Shown in pieces: positions 11,297 to 22,557 of a stretch of DNA of 64,000 bases. The notes under the pieces were generated by a model. It saw nothing but the letters and a program-made list of their open reading frames with translations. It was not told the DNA's origin and ran no database searches. Numbering within the stretch: the stretch's first letter is position 1; each line of letters starts with the position of its first letter. The stretch covers positions 1,426,001 through 1,490,000 of the forward strand of contig CP084619.1 of assembly GCA_025917655.1 (NCBI GenBank). Reading direction: 5' to 3'. The position numbers and the translations under genes were made by a program. This stretch comes from Chlorella sorokiniana. Its lineage: Eukaryota > Chlorophyta > Trebouxiophyceae > Chlorellales > Chlorellaceae.

Positions 11297-11569
11297 CCCA
11301 GGCGCATCTAGTGCACCAGCTGGCCAAAATATGCGCGCGGAGCAGAGTCATTAGGGAATGGTTGAGGAACACAAAATCCGAAAGGTTCAATACTGTGATG
11401 TGTGATGGGTGTCAGCAAAAGTAATGGTAAACGGGTAGGACCATTTTGGGGAGGGAGGTGCAGCGTTGCTAGCGGAAGCGAATTGCACAAGTTCAGGGCC
11501 AGGCAATGAAGAGGCGCCCGGGCCCGGCGGGTACCCAGCCTTCGATGGGGGCCCAGCTGGCGCTTGCGC

Positions 11570-14500
11570 TCACCACGAGTAGCGGCTGACGCCGTACTTC
11601 TCCCACACCTTGCCCCATTCCGGGTACCAGCCCACGGCCTGGGGGCGCAGCGGGGGCGGCGTGTAGACCGCGGGGTCGACCTGTGCCCGCGGCGCGCCAG
11701 CGTGGCTTGCAGCGGCAGCACCGTCGCGTAGTGGCCCACCTCCAGCGACACCCGCCTGCGGCCAGAGGGGAGGGCGGGTCGAGATGCAGGTGGAGGTGGG
11801 GCTGCAGCAGGCAGAGGGAGGCAGGGCGGGGGCAGGGAGGCAGGCGACAGGCGGCTGGAGTGGCGGCGGGCGTGCGGCGGCGCTTGCCTGTGGAAGAGCA
11901 GCAGCATGGGCAGCTGGGTGAGCACCAGCACCAGCGACGCCGTCCACGCCTTCTTGCTGGCCAGCACCATCCCCGTGAACACCGAAAACAGGGCCATGGT
12001 CCACACCTGCGGGCGCAGCAAGGGGCCCGTGGGAGCACGGCGGGGCGGCCGCCCAGGCAGGGCATTTACACAGGCCGCGCACACAGCTAGCCGCAGCGGG
12101 GGCAGCCCCCTTGGCCACACAAGCCGCCAGGAAGGCCTCACCATGAGGGTGAACAGCGTCTCCCAGATGCGCCCCCTCGTAGGAACGCTCGTAAAAGTAC
12201 AGGCAGCAGTACCGCCACGTCATCTGGACAATGGCGTGTCAACAGGGCAGGCATGTCAACAGGGCGCAGCAGGCACTGAGCGTTCCGACCGCAGCGCAAA
12301 AGATGGCGCGCGTGCGCCGCCGCCCCCTTCGCACCCAAGCGGTGAGGAAGAAGACGGCGGCGGCGGGCAGCACCAGCGGCGCGATGACAGCGTACGTCAG
12401 AGCCATGATCTGGGGTGGGCACGGCGGCGGGGGGGGCGGCGGTGAGGACAGGAGACGTTGCCAGGCACCCTCCCAACATTCCCTGTGCCTCGAGCAACGG
12501 TGGCATGGTGCCACCGGAAGGGGCTGGGGGCAGCGCTGACCTGGATGAGCAGGAAGGAGCCAAAGTGGCGGGCGCCGCGGAAGGAGGGGGCGGTGCGGAT
12601 CATGGCGTTGTCGCGCTCACACTTGGGGCCTGGGGGGGAGGGAGAGCGGGCCGCAGCAGGAGCTTAACATATCCGCCCACACCAACACGCTGCCTCCACA
12701 GCGGGGCAGGCTCCAGGCACAGGCCAGCCAACTGGCGGGTCAGCACTGCTCCGCAGGCAGCGCAATTGGCGGCGGGAAGGCTACGGCGACAACGCTGCGG
12801 AGCCACCGCACTCACGGAAGAGGCCAAACCAGCGGAAAATCACAAACAGCACGGTGCCCTCGTGCGGCCTGTGGGGTCCGGGGGAGGGTGGGGTGGAACA
12901 GCGCAGCAGTGGGGACATGACGCTCGGTGCCAGCCCACGGCCGAGCGGGCGGCAGTGGGCTGGGGCGGGCGGGCGTCTGCCGCTCTGCTGCCGGGCAGCA
13001 CGCACCATATGAATCGGAAGAGGTTGGTGCACAGGGCGTGGATGATGATGTAGTTGCTGCAAGCAGGTGAGGGGGCAGGCGTGGCATGAGCGACAGGGGC
13101 GCGCTGCCGGACGGGCACACAGCTGCAGGGGCGGCTGCGCGGGGCTGCCCGGGCCCTGGCAGGATGGTGGGCAGCGGGTGAGGGGGTGCAGAGCGAGACG
13201 CCGCTCATCCCCAGCACGCCCAGCGTCAGAGTCGGAGGAGAGGCGGGCGGCAGGCGGCGGCAGGCAAGGGCCTCACAGGAAGTAGGTGGAGGCGGTGGGC
13301 AGCGACGCCCCAGCATCTGGAGCCAGTAGCCTGCGCAGCGCAAGCGGTGCACAGGGCAGGGGGCTGAGACTTGGGGAGGTGGCCATGGCGGCGACGGCGG
13401 GCAGAGTCGTGCTGGCACCGCGGCAGCCCCGCCTCGTCAGCGCAGCCGGCGCCGTCAGCGGCGGCGCAGCCCGCCCTCACCTGGTTCGTTGACCAGGGTG
13501 CCTGCCTGGGAAAACAAGGCGCCACCCAGCACCGACCCCAGGAATGTGTTGAACACGTCAAAGTTGTAAAACAGGGCGCACATGCGGCGGTCGAGGTGCG
13601 ACAGGGCCACGTGGCGGCGCTCAGCCTGCGGGGTCGACCCAAGCGGCGCTGCTTGCGTTGCGAGCCCAGAAGAAGGTGCAACCTCTGGCCAGGCTCAGCC
13701 TGCCAGCTGGCAGGTGCCCACCCGCGGCAGGCAGCTGCCCCAGCCTGGCCAGCGCCCTGCCAGCCGCATGCAGCCGGTGTTTACCCCTGGCCCCGGCCAC
13801 CCCCCACCTGTGTGCAGAAGAAGAACCACATGGGCAGCACATACGTGTCCCACAGCATGGAGATGACGGACGGCAGGATGCCTGGTGAGAGGGTGGGGAG
13901 GTGTGTGTGTGTGTGTGTGTGTGTGGGGGCGCGGAGCTGGCAGGTGAGCAGAGGAGCACGGCATGCATCACCCGCAGCACCCCGCTGACCCCTGCCGCCA
14001 CTGACCCTGCAGCAGCTCCTTCACGAACTTGGCCCCCGCCGACGTCTGCTCGCAGTACCATGGCCAGTACAGGGAGTTGGTTTCTGCAGTACAGTGCGGG
14101 CACAGAATGCAGCGACAGCTCACCCGTCAGGATCTGGGGGTCTACAGTGCACGCACAGCCCCCAGCCCGCGCCTGGCTGCTTAAGCCCTCAGCAGGCCAC
14201 GCCACACACGCTGCCTGCCGCCCCTCGCACCCGGGGTGCCGCCACAAACGGCGGTGTTGAGGTTGGACAGGGCGCCGGTGAGCACGCCGATGGGGAAGAT
14301 CATCATGAGGGTGAGGAAGGGCAGCACGGCCACCGCACGCACAATGCGCTGCAGGGCGGAGACGCGGGAACAGAACATTGGTGGCGGGGCATGGTGGCGT
14401 GAGGAGGAGGAAGCGGTCGGATGGCAGTTCTCGGGACAGGATGGGGTGCGTGGTTGCGAGTGTGTGGTGGTGGCGGTCATACCATGTGGGGGTGACGGAT

Positions 14501-17500
14501 GCTTTGGCCCAGTTTCGCCCAAAGCGCGCCCCCCACACACACAACACACACACACACACACACGGCTGCCTCCAGGGTGCGCCGCCCACCCACCTCCTTC
14601 CAGCTGGCCCACAGCGCGCTCCAGTTGACGTCGTCGGGCCCCGGGCACGGCTGCACCCTGAAGTTGACGGTGGAGGCCAGGCTGGCCTGCACATGCGCCG
14701 CCAGCGCCGCGGTGGTCTGGTCCCTGCGGGCGCAACGCGGCGGCGGCGGCGGGCCATGACACGTCAGGCGGCAAACAGGCAGGGGGCATCTGCAAGAGGA
14801 GAGGCAGGCGCTGAGCTGACCCATGCTGCGCGACGGTGAGTGGAGCAGAAAGGGCGCGGAAAGCAGGGGGCCCATCCCCCAAGCTCACGGCAGCGCCAGC
14901 AAGGGCGGTGAGCGTGCCTGAAGAGCGCGATGAAGGCGGTGCCCAGCGGGGCCGCCAGCGCCGCCTGCCGTGCCGCCTCCACCTCCGCTTCCAGCCCCGC
15001 AGTCTTATCCTGCCACTTGGCCAGCTCCCGCTCCGCTCTGGCCAGCCGGGCAGCGGCCCGCCGCATCCACCAGGCCTGCAGCCCGCCTTGCCCGCCGTCC
15101 GTGCCGGGCCCCTTGGCCGCGCCCTTGCCAGCCGCTGCTGCCGCGCGAGCCGCCGACAGCTCGGCGGCGCAGCAGTCACGCTGGGTGGCTGCAGCGTCAT
15201 GCCGTACCAGCAGCGCATCGGCGGCGGCGTGGTTGTACACGCGTACCAGCGCAGAAAAGGAGGCGGGGAAGAGCTCCTGGGCAGTTGGGGAGAGGGGCGC
15301 AGGCAGCGGCTGTCGGCAAGCAGCGGGTCTGTGGAGAGAAGACGGCGTCACCAGTGCATGCAGAGCCACCGGCGGCCCTGCGTCAGCTGCAGCTAGCTGC
15401 GTCAGCTGCCAACCACCGCAGGCATGCAGAGGGGCTGCCCTTGGAGCCGGCATACTGCCCCCACGCCGCTGGCAGCGTCGATGCCCCGTCCCACACCCAA
15501 GCTTAGCCCCCTGAAAAGCTGGAGCCCTCAACTCAGTCGCTCCACATCCCGGCCCACCAACCGCAGCAGTGCCCACCTGCAGGGCCTGCTCCAGCTCCGC
15601 CGCCACCAGCTCCGCACCCTTGCCCGCCTCCTGCCCCCCCCGACCGCCCCAGCACCTCCTCCAGCCGCCTGCTCTGCACGCTGGACCCCGACGACGCCAC
15701 GCTGTGGCTGCCCTTGCCGCCGGCAGCCTCGCCACACTCGCCCTCAGCTGCGCCCGCGGCGGCTGCGGCGTCGTCTGCTCGCTCCGTCGGGCCGCCATCC
15801 ACCAGCACAGAGCTGGGTGAGGCGGAAGGCGGGCGAAGCAGGCGCCACAGCGAGCTGCGGCGGGCACCCACAGGCAGGCACGCCTCGGTCAACTGTGCCA
15901 CGCAATCCGCAGCGGTCCTTGCGCTCGCCAGGTACCACGCAGCTGGTGACAGCGACAGAAAGGCGGGCCCCCAAGCGCCCCCGCCCCCCACACACGCACC
16001 CCGAGGGCGGTGGGCCGGCCGTGGTGAGCAGCACAGCGTAATGCTCAGAGGAGGCCCACACCGCCTGCCCCGTCGTGCCCACAGCCAGCAGCCGCTTGCG
16101 GGTGGCCACCGTCGTCTTGCCGTGGACGACGCCGCTCGCACCGCACTCCGCTGCTTCACATGAGCGGGGAGTTCGTGGGTCAGTGTAGGAGGGGGAGGGG
16201 GGCGGGCGCGGGCAGGCTGTGGAGAGGACGGAGAGCGGACTGTTGGGGCTGTAGTAACGGCGGCAGGGCGCCCACGCAGTGCGCGGCCACGGCAAGCGCT
16301 CGACACCGCCGCCGGGAGCCACGTACCCGAGTAGCGCGCCGGAATGTCCTCCGGTGGCAACCACCAGGGCAGCACCGCGGCTTTTGCATACTCGCCGGCA
16401 TGGCCCTTGCCGATGTCGTCGCTGGCCGTGCTGCCCAGCGTGCCGCCCGCCTTGTCGGCTGCGCTGGCGCCGTCGCTGTCTGCGCCCGCGGCATCGACCA
16501 GCTGCTGGGCCTCGGCGGCGGCGCAGCTCTCCAGGTAGCGCCGCACCCGCTGCTTGTCCCGCATCAGCATCTGCGGGCAGGCCAAGCAGGGGAGGAGCGC
16601 GAGTCGTGGAGGGAGGACCGCAAACTTGCGGCAGCCGGCACGAACCCGCAGCAGCAACAGCACTGAGCAGAGGAGCAGTTGGGGCAGGCGCCAGCAGCTG
16701 CCCCCGGCTCACGTAGTAAGGGCTGCACAGCTGCAGCAGCGCGTCGCCCACAGCGGCCCAGCCCCGCCGCTGCATGCCAACTACGCGCTGCGCGGGGCGG
16801 CGCCTGCGCCGCCCAGCGGGGAGTGGCGCAGGTGCGCCAGGCGCAGCAGCGCGTACGACTTGTAGTGCTGCACCAGGCAGTACGCCACCCAGCCCAGCAC
16901 TGCGTAGCTCAGGGCAAAGGGGGCCCTGAAAGGCATGGCAGGCAGGAACGGAGCGGTGAGCTTGGGATGGCGATGAAGGCAGGCATCCGTGGCACAAACA
17001 CCCCGCCACGGGTCGCAGCGGGAGAGCGGCACCGCCCCCGGCCTTCACCACAGCTTGGGCGACCCCGGCTGTATGTTGCCGATGGTGTAGCGCATGATGT
17101 CGGCGATGTTGGCGGCGTAGCTGGTGCTGCTGTAGGTGCCCGTCACGCACAGCGGCAGCACTGCGGGGGGGGTGGGGGCAGCGGGGAGGGGCGCTTCATG
17201 TGGATGGGTGAGGGCGTCTGGGTGGCATGGAGGTTGGCGGGGTTGACACAAGGCAGGTCTGGGCGCGCAAAGCACAAGGTCAGGGATGGGTGCTGCGGCA
17301 GGCGTGGAGCGTCGTCAATGACAGCGGTAGGGTGCCAACAATCAAGGGCGGCGCGCTGGGCGCGCTGTGCTCACAGACGGAGCAGACCAGCGCCGTGGCG
17401 GGCAGGAACACGTGGCAGCCCAGCACCAGGAAGCGGCACAGAATCTGCAAGGGAACTCAGGAGCGGCCGGGCAGCGTGATGTGGGGCCAGGTGCTGTGCG

Positions 17501-18045
17501 GGGCGGATGTCCTCCCCACCCCGGCCTGGCCTGGCTGCAGCTCTCAAATGCAGCAGATTGGGCCGCAGATGTGCCGCGTGCATCGCCGCCGCCTCACCAG
17601 AGCATCCAGGCCCGCTGTTTCCACAAACTCAAAGTCGTCCACGAGGAAGACGGGCACCAGGAAGCCCAGGCAGCGGTGCAGCAGGCCGCGGCAGCGCACG
17701 GGGGCGGCCGCGCCGCCGCGTCAGGCAGCTGCAGGCGCTTGAGGAAGATGTGGCGCAGCGGCGCGCGGAAGAAGGCCCAAATCGCGAGGAAGGCCAGGCC
17801 GCCGAGAGCGCTCAGCCAGATGGAGGCCACCACCTCGGAGCTGCGGGGGCGGCACGAGGAGATGCTGCTCGGTGGAGAGGAGTGGCGAGGCCGTCGCCGA
17901 GCAAGGGCGGCGTTGAGGGTGCGGACATGGTGGTCAGCCAGCAACTTGCAGGAGGATGAGGTGCACGCCTGTCACACCTGGTCACTGACTCGCCAAACTC
18001 CGGCTCAACGGCCTCTGGCGCTGGAGCGGGGGCCGCGGTCTCCAT
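11570..18045 (-). CDS. OSCA/CSC1-like (TMEM63, DUF221) cation channel
   Basis: Multi-pass membrane protein of the osmotically or mechanically gated calcium-permeable channel family. The gene is split into many short exons. The start at 18045 gives METAAPAPAPEAVEPEFGES, then helix M0 (SIWLSALGGLAFLAIWAFF) and the family block VFLVDDFEFVETAGLDAL. Next come YTIGNIQPGSPKLW, the helix APFALSYAVLGWVAYCLVQH, and a cytosolic domain with the coiled stretch RLARAERELAKWQDKTAGLE. The channel helices include LPFLTLMMIFPIGVLTGAL, RRMCALFYNFDVFNTFLGSV, IMALTYAVIAPLVLPAAAVF and MALFSVFTGMVLASKKAWTA. It ends GWYPEWGKVWEKYGVSRYSW. Frame is lost at five G on plus, 17700-17704: one extra base gives VRCRGLLHRCLGFLVPVFLV leading into DDFEF. 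Most exon borders are approximate. Which stimulus opens it cannot be told from sequence. Confidence 0.85.
13903..13925 (+). repeat. (GT)n microsatellite in an OSCA-like intron
   Basis: About eleven GT units on plus, hence (CA)n on the transcribed minus strand, just upstream of a 3' splice site. Confidence 0.9.
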
Positions 18046-19447
18046 CGCAGGACAGCGGGCACGCTGGCGGCAGCAGGTGCCCTCCTGCCGTCCTCAGGAC
18101 ACGGTGTCGCTACGCACAGGTGCTCGTGCAATGTCCTTTACGACACTCTTCCGGAACCTTGCTGCGCAGGGCTGCAAGCAAGGAACTCAGCCGCAGGTTC
18201 AAGCTTGCACCGTAACCGGACTGTGCTTCAAAGCATGTGATTTGCGGCGCCTTCTCCCTGACTCTGTCCCTTTTTTGTTCGGCAGTTGATACTCGTGAAC
18301 GTACGCGTGGAGTACAGCCCCCGCTTGCGCCGCAAAAGAGGGCACTGCAGGCCGTTTGTCACACTGCAGACCGTGTGTCACATTGAACTCGATTGTGATG
18401 TCTATGTGTAGAACAGCCTGCCGAAATGTGTGCCGGTGGTTGCGTTGAATACGAACCACCCTTCTGAAACGCTGATGGGAAGGTTGAGCATGTTGGGCCT
18501 TTGACCGCGACTGCGCTTCTTGCTACACCTGGTGCGCGCCGCACGCCCGCCCCCCGTCGCGGAGGAGGCTGCTGCGGGGCATGGTGTTACCTCCCATCAC
18601 TGCTGCACCTATTTGTGGCAGTCCCTGTGTCCTTTGGTCGGAAACGGGTCCTGAGGCACAGTACCGCTGCGTGAAGCCGGGCACACTGGGACTGGGACCC
18701 TGCGAGGATCCTGGTCCTGGCGGGAGCGGCGCACTGGCTGCTGCAGGTTCTGAAGCAGAAGCGGCATGCACGGCCGTCACAGCGCCTGTTTTGAGGGCGG
18801 CTGGCTTGCTGACTGTCACGGTCAGCGATGGCTTTGCTGGCCATGATGTTGCACACGTTGAGTGATTTGCGCTGGCTGGGCAACTGGCCAGGCAGCACAG
18901 CGGGCGGTATGCTGGCAACGGTTCCGGGATGGGCAGTCTGCAGTGCATGTCAGAGGCAGGTTTCGATTGCCTGCTTGGCAACCGTGAAAACAACGCCAAT
19001 CACACTGTCTAATATCCTCAACTGACTGCCGTGCATCCAAAGCATGCCCTCCCTTGCGAGTCGTTGCGTCCAGCACCCATCATGCACGCTGTACCGACCT
19101 GCTGCGCCGACACGCAGCGCTGCCAAGACCAGTGGCACTGGGCTGCCCGTCACAACCTTAGAGGATGCCATTCTTAACCTCTGCAATGACAATCATGGCA
19201 TAGAGCCTTGTCCAAGGCACCCTCACTCTGAGCATGCACGGCAGGGCAGGGGGCACGCTGCCTAACACTCTGCCCACGGCATCCGGTATCCGTTGATCGA
19301 ACACACAGGGGTATAGCCCTGACAAGGCCTCTCCTCTGCCACCTGGCCTGCCGCACGGCAGAGCCCTCAGCGGCGGCGCTGCCCCTGAACAGGCGCGGCC
19401 ACCTGCCCGTGCGCTTTCCTTCTCCGAAGAACAGGGCAGCTGCCGCC
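18046..19447. other. Divergent intergenic region, OSCA-like / unrecognised gene
   Basis: Roughly 1.4 kb without a recognisable gene. The part next to the OSCA-like start is AT-richer (about 18100-18500) and is a likely promoter. Open frames on both strands between 18520 and 19080 reach 158 codons but match no family I know, and those on opposite strands overlap. A small lineage-specific gene cannot be ruled out. Confidence 0.5.
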
Positions 19448-21757
19448 ATGGAGGCTGTGCAAGTGGAGGTGAAGGAGCGCGGCCCGGCCCGGCAGTGAGG
19501 AAAGGGGACCTGCTGCGGGCGGGGGCCGCTGTGACGCTCGTGGCGCTGGAGCCTCATGAGGCCGGGGCCAGCATGGCTGTGGTGAGGCCCAGAGGGTGGT
19601 CCCGCTCCCTTCAATTGCGTAGCGCGTGTGCGGTGCCGTTCTTGTCGCATGTTGTGGCACATTAGCTGCTGCCATCCAGCACCTCGCTCTGCTTGGCGGG
19701 GCTGCCGCAGTTGCGGTGGCGCAATCCAGAGGGGAGGCCCTCTGGGGCGCTGCGACCTGCACAGATGGAGGTTGCAGCGCTGGCGGAGCTGCCTCTGGCG
19801 CCGCAGCGGAAAGGCGTAGCGGGGCAAGCTTGCTAATTTCTGCGGGTGCATGCGGCGTCGCCTGGCCGGCCTAGGCAGCTTCGATGGGATCCCAGAGCCT
19901 GCTGCTGCTGCTGCTCTGATCGAGGACCTTTTGCTTGACTCCCCATATAAGGTGGTCTGCTCCAGCTGCAGGGAGATTGACGTTGCCGCAACCCACGCTG
20001 CCATCCGCGCCGCTCTGCCCCCTCGCCTTCCCACCCAAGGCGCCGCCGTGTATGTCTACAGCAGGGACAGCCGGCGGGGGCGGCGGCGGCGCTGGAGGAG
20101 GCGCAGGCGCAGGCTGGAGAGCGCAGTTGCACCTTGTTGGAGCAGGTGCGCTGCGCGGGTGCACGCAGGGCTTCTGTGCGGTCCCTGGCTTGCTCCATGG
20201 CGGGTTGCTGTGCTCCCGGGCCGCACCCTACGCGGGTCAGACAGCTGGCCTGGGGGGTGGCAGGCTGGCGGTGCATGATTGCCCCAGTGCCCCCCGCCCC
20301 TGCAGGCTGTGCAGGGCCTGCCTGCCTCCAGCGTCGCAACGGTGGCATCCAGCTCCCTGAGCAGGTGGGGCGCGGAGTGGCCTCATTGTGTGTGTCTGTG
20401 CTGCATGCTCCTCCCGCAAGGGCGCCAAATGCTGCCTTGGTCGCTCCACGGCTCAGCGCTGGGCTCGCATGGCTTACGCCGACTGCCTGCTGCTGTGTGA
20501 GCGTCCACCTCAACCCGAGCACCTGCCTCATCAGGAGCCTGGGCATCAACAGCAGGACGCGCAGGACGTCTGCTGCGCTGCAGACCGCCAGGGCCGCCTT
20601 CCCGCAGGCCGCCAGCCAGCTGAGGTGCGCCCTGCCTCTTGACCGTACGGCAGCGTGCTCCGCCCACATGCCTGCTAGCGGCGGCTGCCGTGAGTTCTTC
20701 AGCCATGCATGAGCGTGTCGTGTCTGTGCCTTTACTGCTGCAGGACGGTGACGGAGCACGCAGGCCTGGCCAACGCTCTGCTGCTGGCTGCCCACGTGGT
20801 GGGCGTAAGCGTGGTGAAGTGTCGCGCCGCCGCTGCCCCAGCGCCGGTTGCTCCGGGGGCGGGGGACGTGCGCGGGCTTGCCACACCCAGCGTGGCATCG
20901 GGTCGCCCAAGGCGCAGCCGCCGCGGTGCCCCACCAATCGCCTCGGAGCAGGGCGGCGTGTCTGGCCGCCCAGCAGCACTACCGCCGCATGTGATGCCGC
21001 CTACAGCGCCTGCTGCGGCTTTGCCGGGGCCTCCAGGTTGGCCGTGCCAGGGTTCAGCCTCGCCTCCCTCCCCATCGTGACAGCGCAGCTTGGGGCGGCA
21101 GCTGGCGGAGCCTCGTACTTCACCCAGGTGGCGGGCCCAGCGCAGCACACGCAGCATGCAGGGCAGGCCGTGCAGCACGAGGAGCTGCAGCTGCAGTTTG
21201 GCCGCCTGGGGCGCCTGCAGCAGCTGAACGTCCTCACAGCGGTGCAGCACTTTGCAGCCCTGCAGCAGGCCTATCCCCCGGCACCCATTTCCTCCTTATG
21301 CCAGGCCAGGAAGCAATGGTCGCGGAGCGTGTGGCGCCTCCCGGGGGCACGTCCTGTGGCAGCGCTGCAGCACTTGCAGCAGCAGGCAGCGATTGCGGCG
21401 GCAGCCGCACCCGTGCAAGTGGCTGAGGGGCTCTGGCAGGTGGCGGGGCTGCCGCACATGGTGGAAGAGCCTGGGGGCGTGACACTTTTGGTGCCCGGTC
21501 CGGGCACGGCGGGAGGCGCCGCTGCTCGGGGATACGCAGCCCAGCAGCAGCCGTACGCCAGCCCCGCCCTCCTGCCCATCCAGGCACCCGGGCAACCAGC
21601 GGAGCCCGCTGCAATCCACGGCTGGCTGCCGTTTGCAGCTGCACCGCAGCAGTATCTTCAGGCCAGCGGCGCCCAAGCGGCAGATGCAGGCTATGCTCAC
21701 GGGGCCAGGGTGCAGCAGACGGCGATGCCGGGGCAGGCTCGGATGGCGAAGGAGTAG
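19448..21757 (+). CDS. Unrecognised Ala/Gln-rich protein
   Basis: I do not recognise the family. An ATG at 19448 opens MEAVQVEVKERGPAR; with one extra G in the following GG the frame goes on as AVRKGDLLRAGAAVTLVALE up to a GTGAGG donor. Further probable exons read SFDGIPEPAAAAALIEDLLL (ending DSPYK), SLGINSRTRRTSAALQTARA and TVTEHAGLANALLLAAHVVG (ending VSVVKCRA). All are flanked by AG acceptors and GT donors. The longest frame, ending with a stop at 21755-21757, is rich in Ala, Gln and Pro, for example ALQHLQQQAAIAAAAAPVQV, and ends GQARMAKE. This could be a DNA- or RNA-binding regulator with a disordered tail, but that is a guess. Exon borders between 19600 and 20700 are not reliable. The gene converges on the SERAC1-like gene. 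Confidence 0.5.
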
Positions 21758-22557
21758 CTGGCTCAGAACAAGCAGGCGCGGCTTTCGCAGGCCACCCACT
21801 GCTTGGCTTTTGAGGAACTTATCATCGAGCCGCAGCTTGCTTTTAAAAGTCGTGGCAGTGCGCGGAGGTTGCGACGCGGCAGCAGGGCGCACCCCACCCG
21901 CTTTGCTCCCCAGGAGACCCGCTGGCAAGGTGGCCAACAGAAGCGTCAGCAGGCCATGAGCTGGCTGCACTTGTGCTGCTGCAGCCCACTGCTTAGCACG
22001 CCATCAAGGCATGCCAGACCGCTCTTTGCAAACGCCACATGACGTAGTAACCGACACTCATCAGGTCACATCAAATGCCGGTGCACAAGGAGCCATTGTT
22101 CCATGCGCAGCAAGATTTCTGAACAAATCAACCCGTGCACTTGCATGCAGTAGAGCAGCAGAGACAAAAGGCCTGTCATGGACGGCAGGCAGCGCTGAGG
22201 CACACAGCACAGCAGGTGGGCGGGCGAAGGGCGCAGCTCTTGGCAGCAGCGGGAATGGCAGCTACCAAGGGATTCAAAAACCCGATGAGGGGCAGACTGG
22301 GTACTCGGGAAAGGCAGCAGGCAGCTGAGAAGCGATAATGAATGACAGTGAGGGCAGCAGAGAGCAGGGGGTATGTGTGTAGCATCGGTAAACATGGGGC
22401 ACGCGAGGGCGCCAACTCCGCTGGCGGGTCAGCATGCCGTTCTGCTGAAGAGGGGGTAGAAGGGTGGGTAGCCCGTGAGGGGCGCTGAGGCCGCTACCTG
22501 CCGTGCTGCCACGCCTCTGGGTGGAGCGCACCGAGCGGTGCCAGGCGGCGGCGCTCC
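21758..22557. other. Convergent intergenic region
   Basis: About 800 bp between two genes that end toward each other, so it should hold both 3' untranslated regions. No coding similarity seen. The middle (22000-22200) is AT-richer. Confidence 0.55.
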
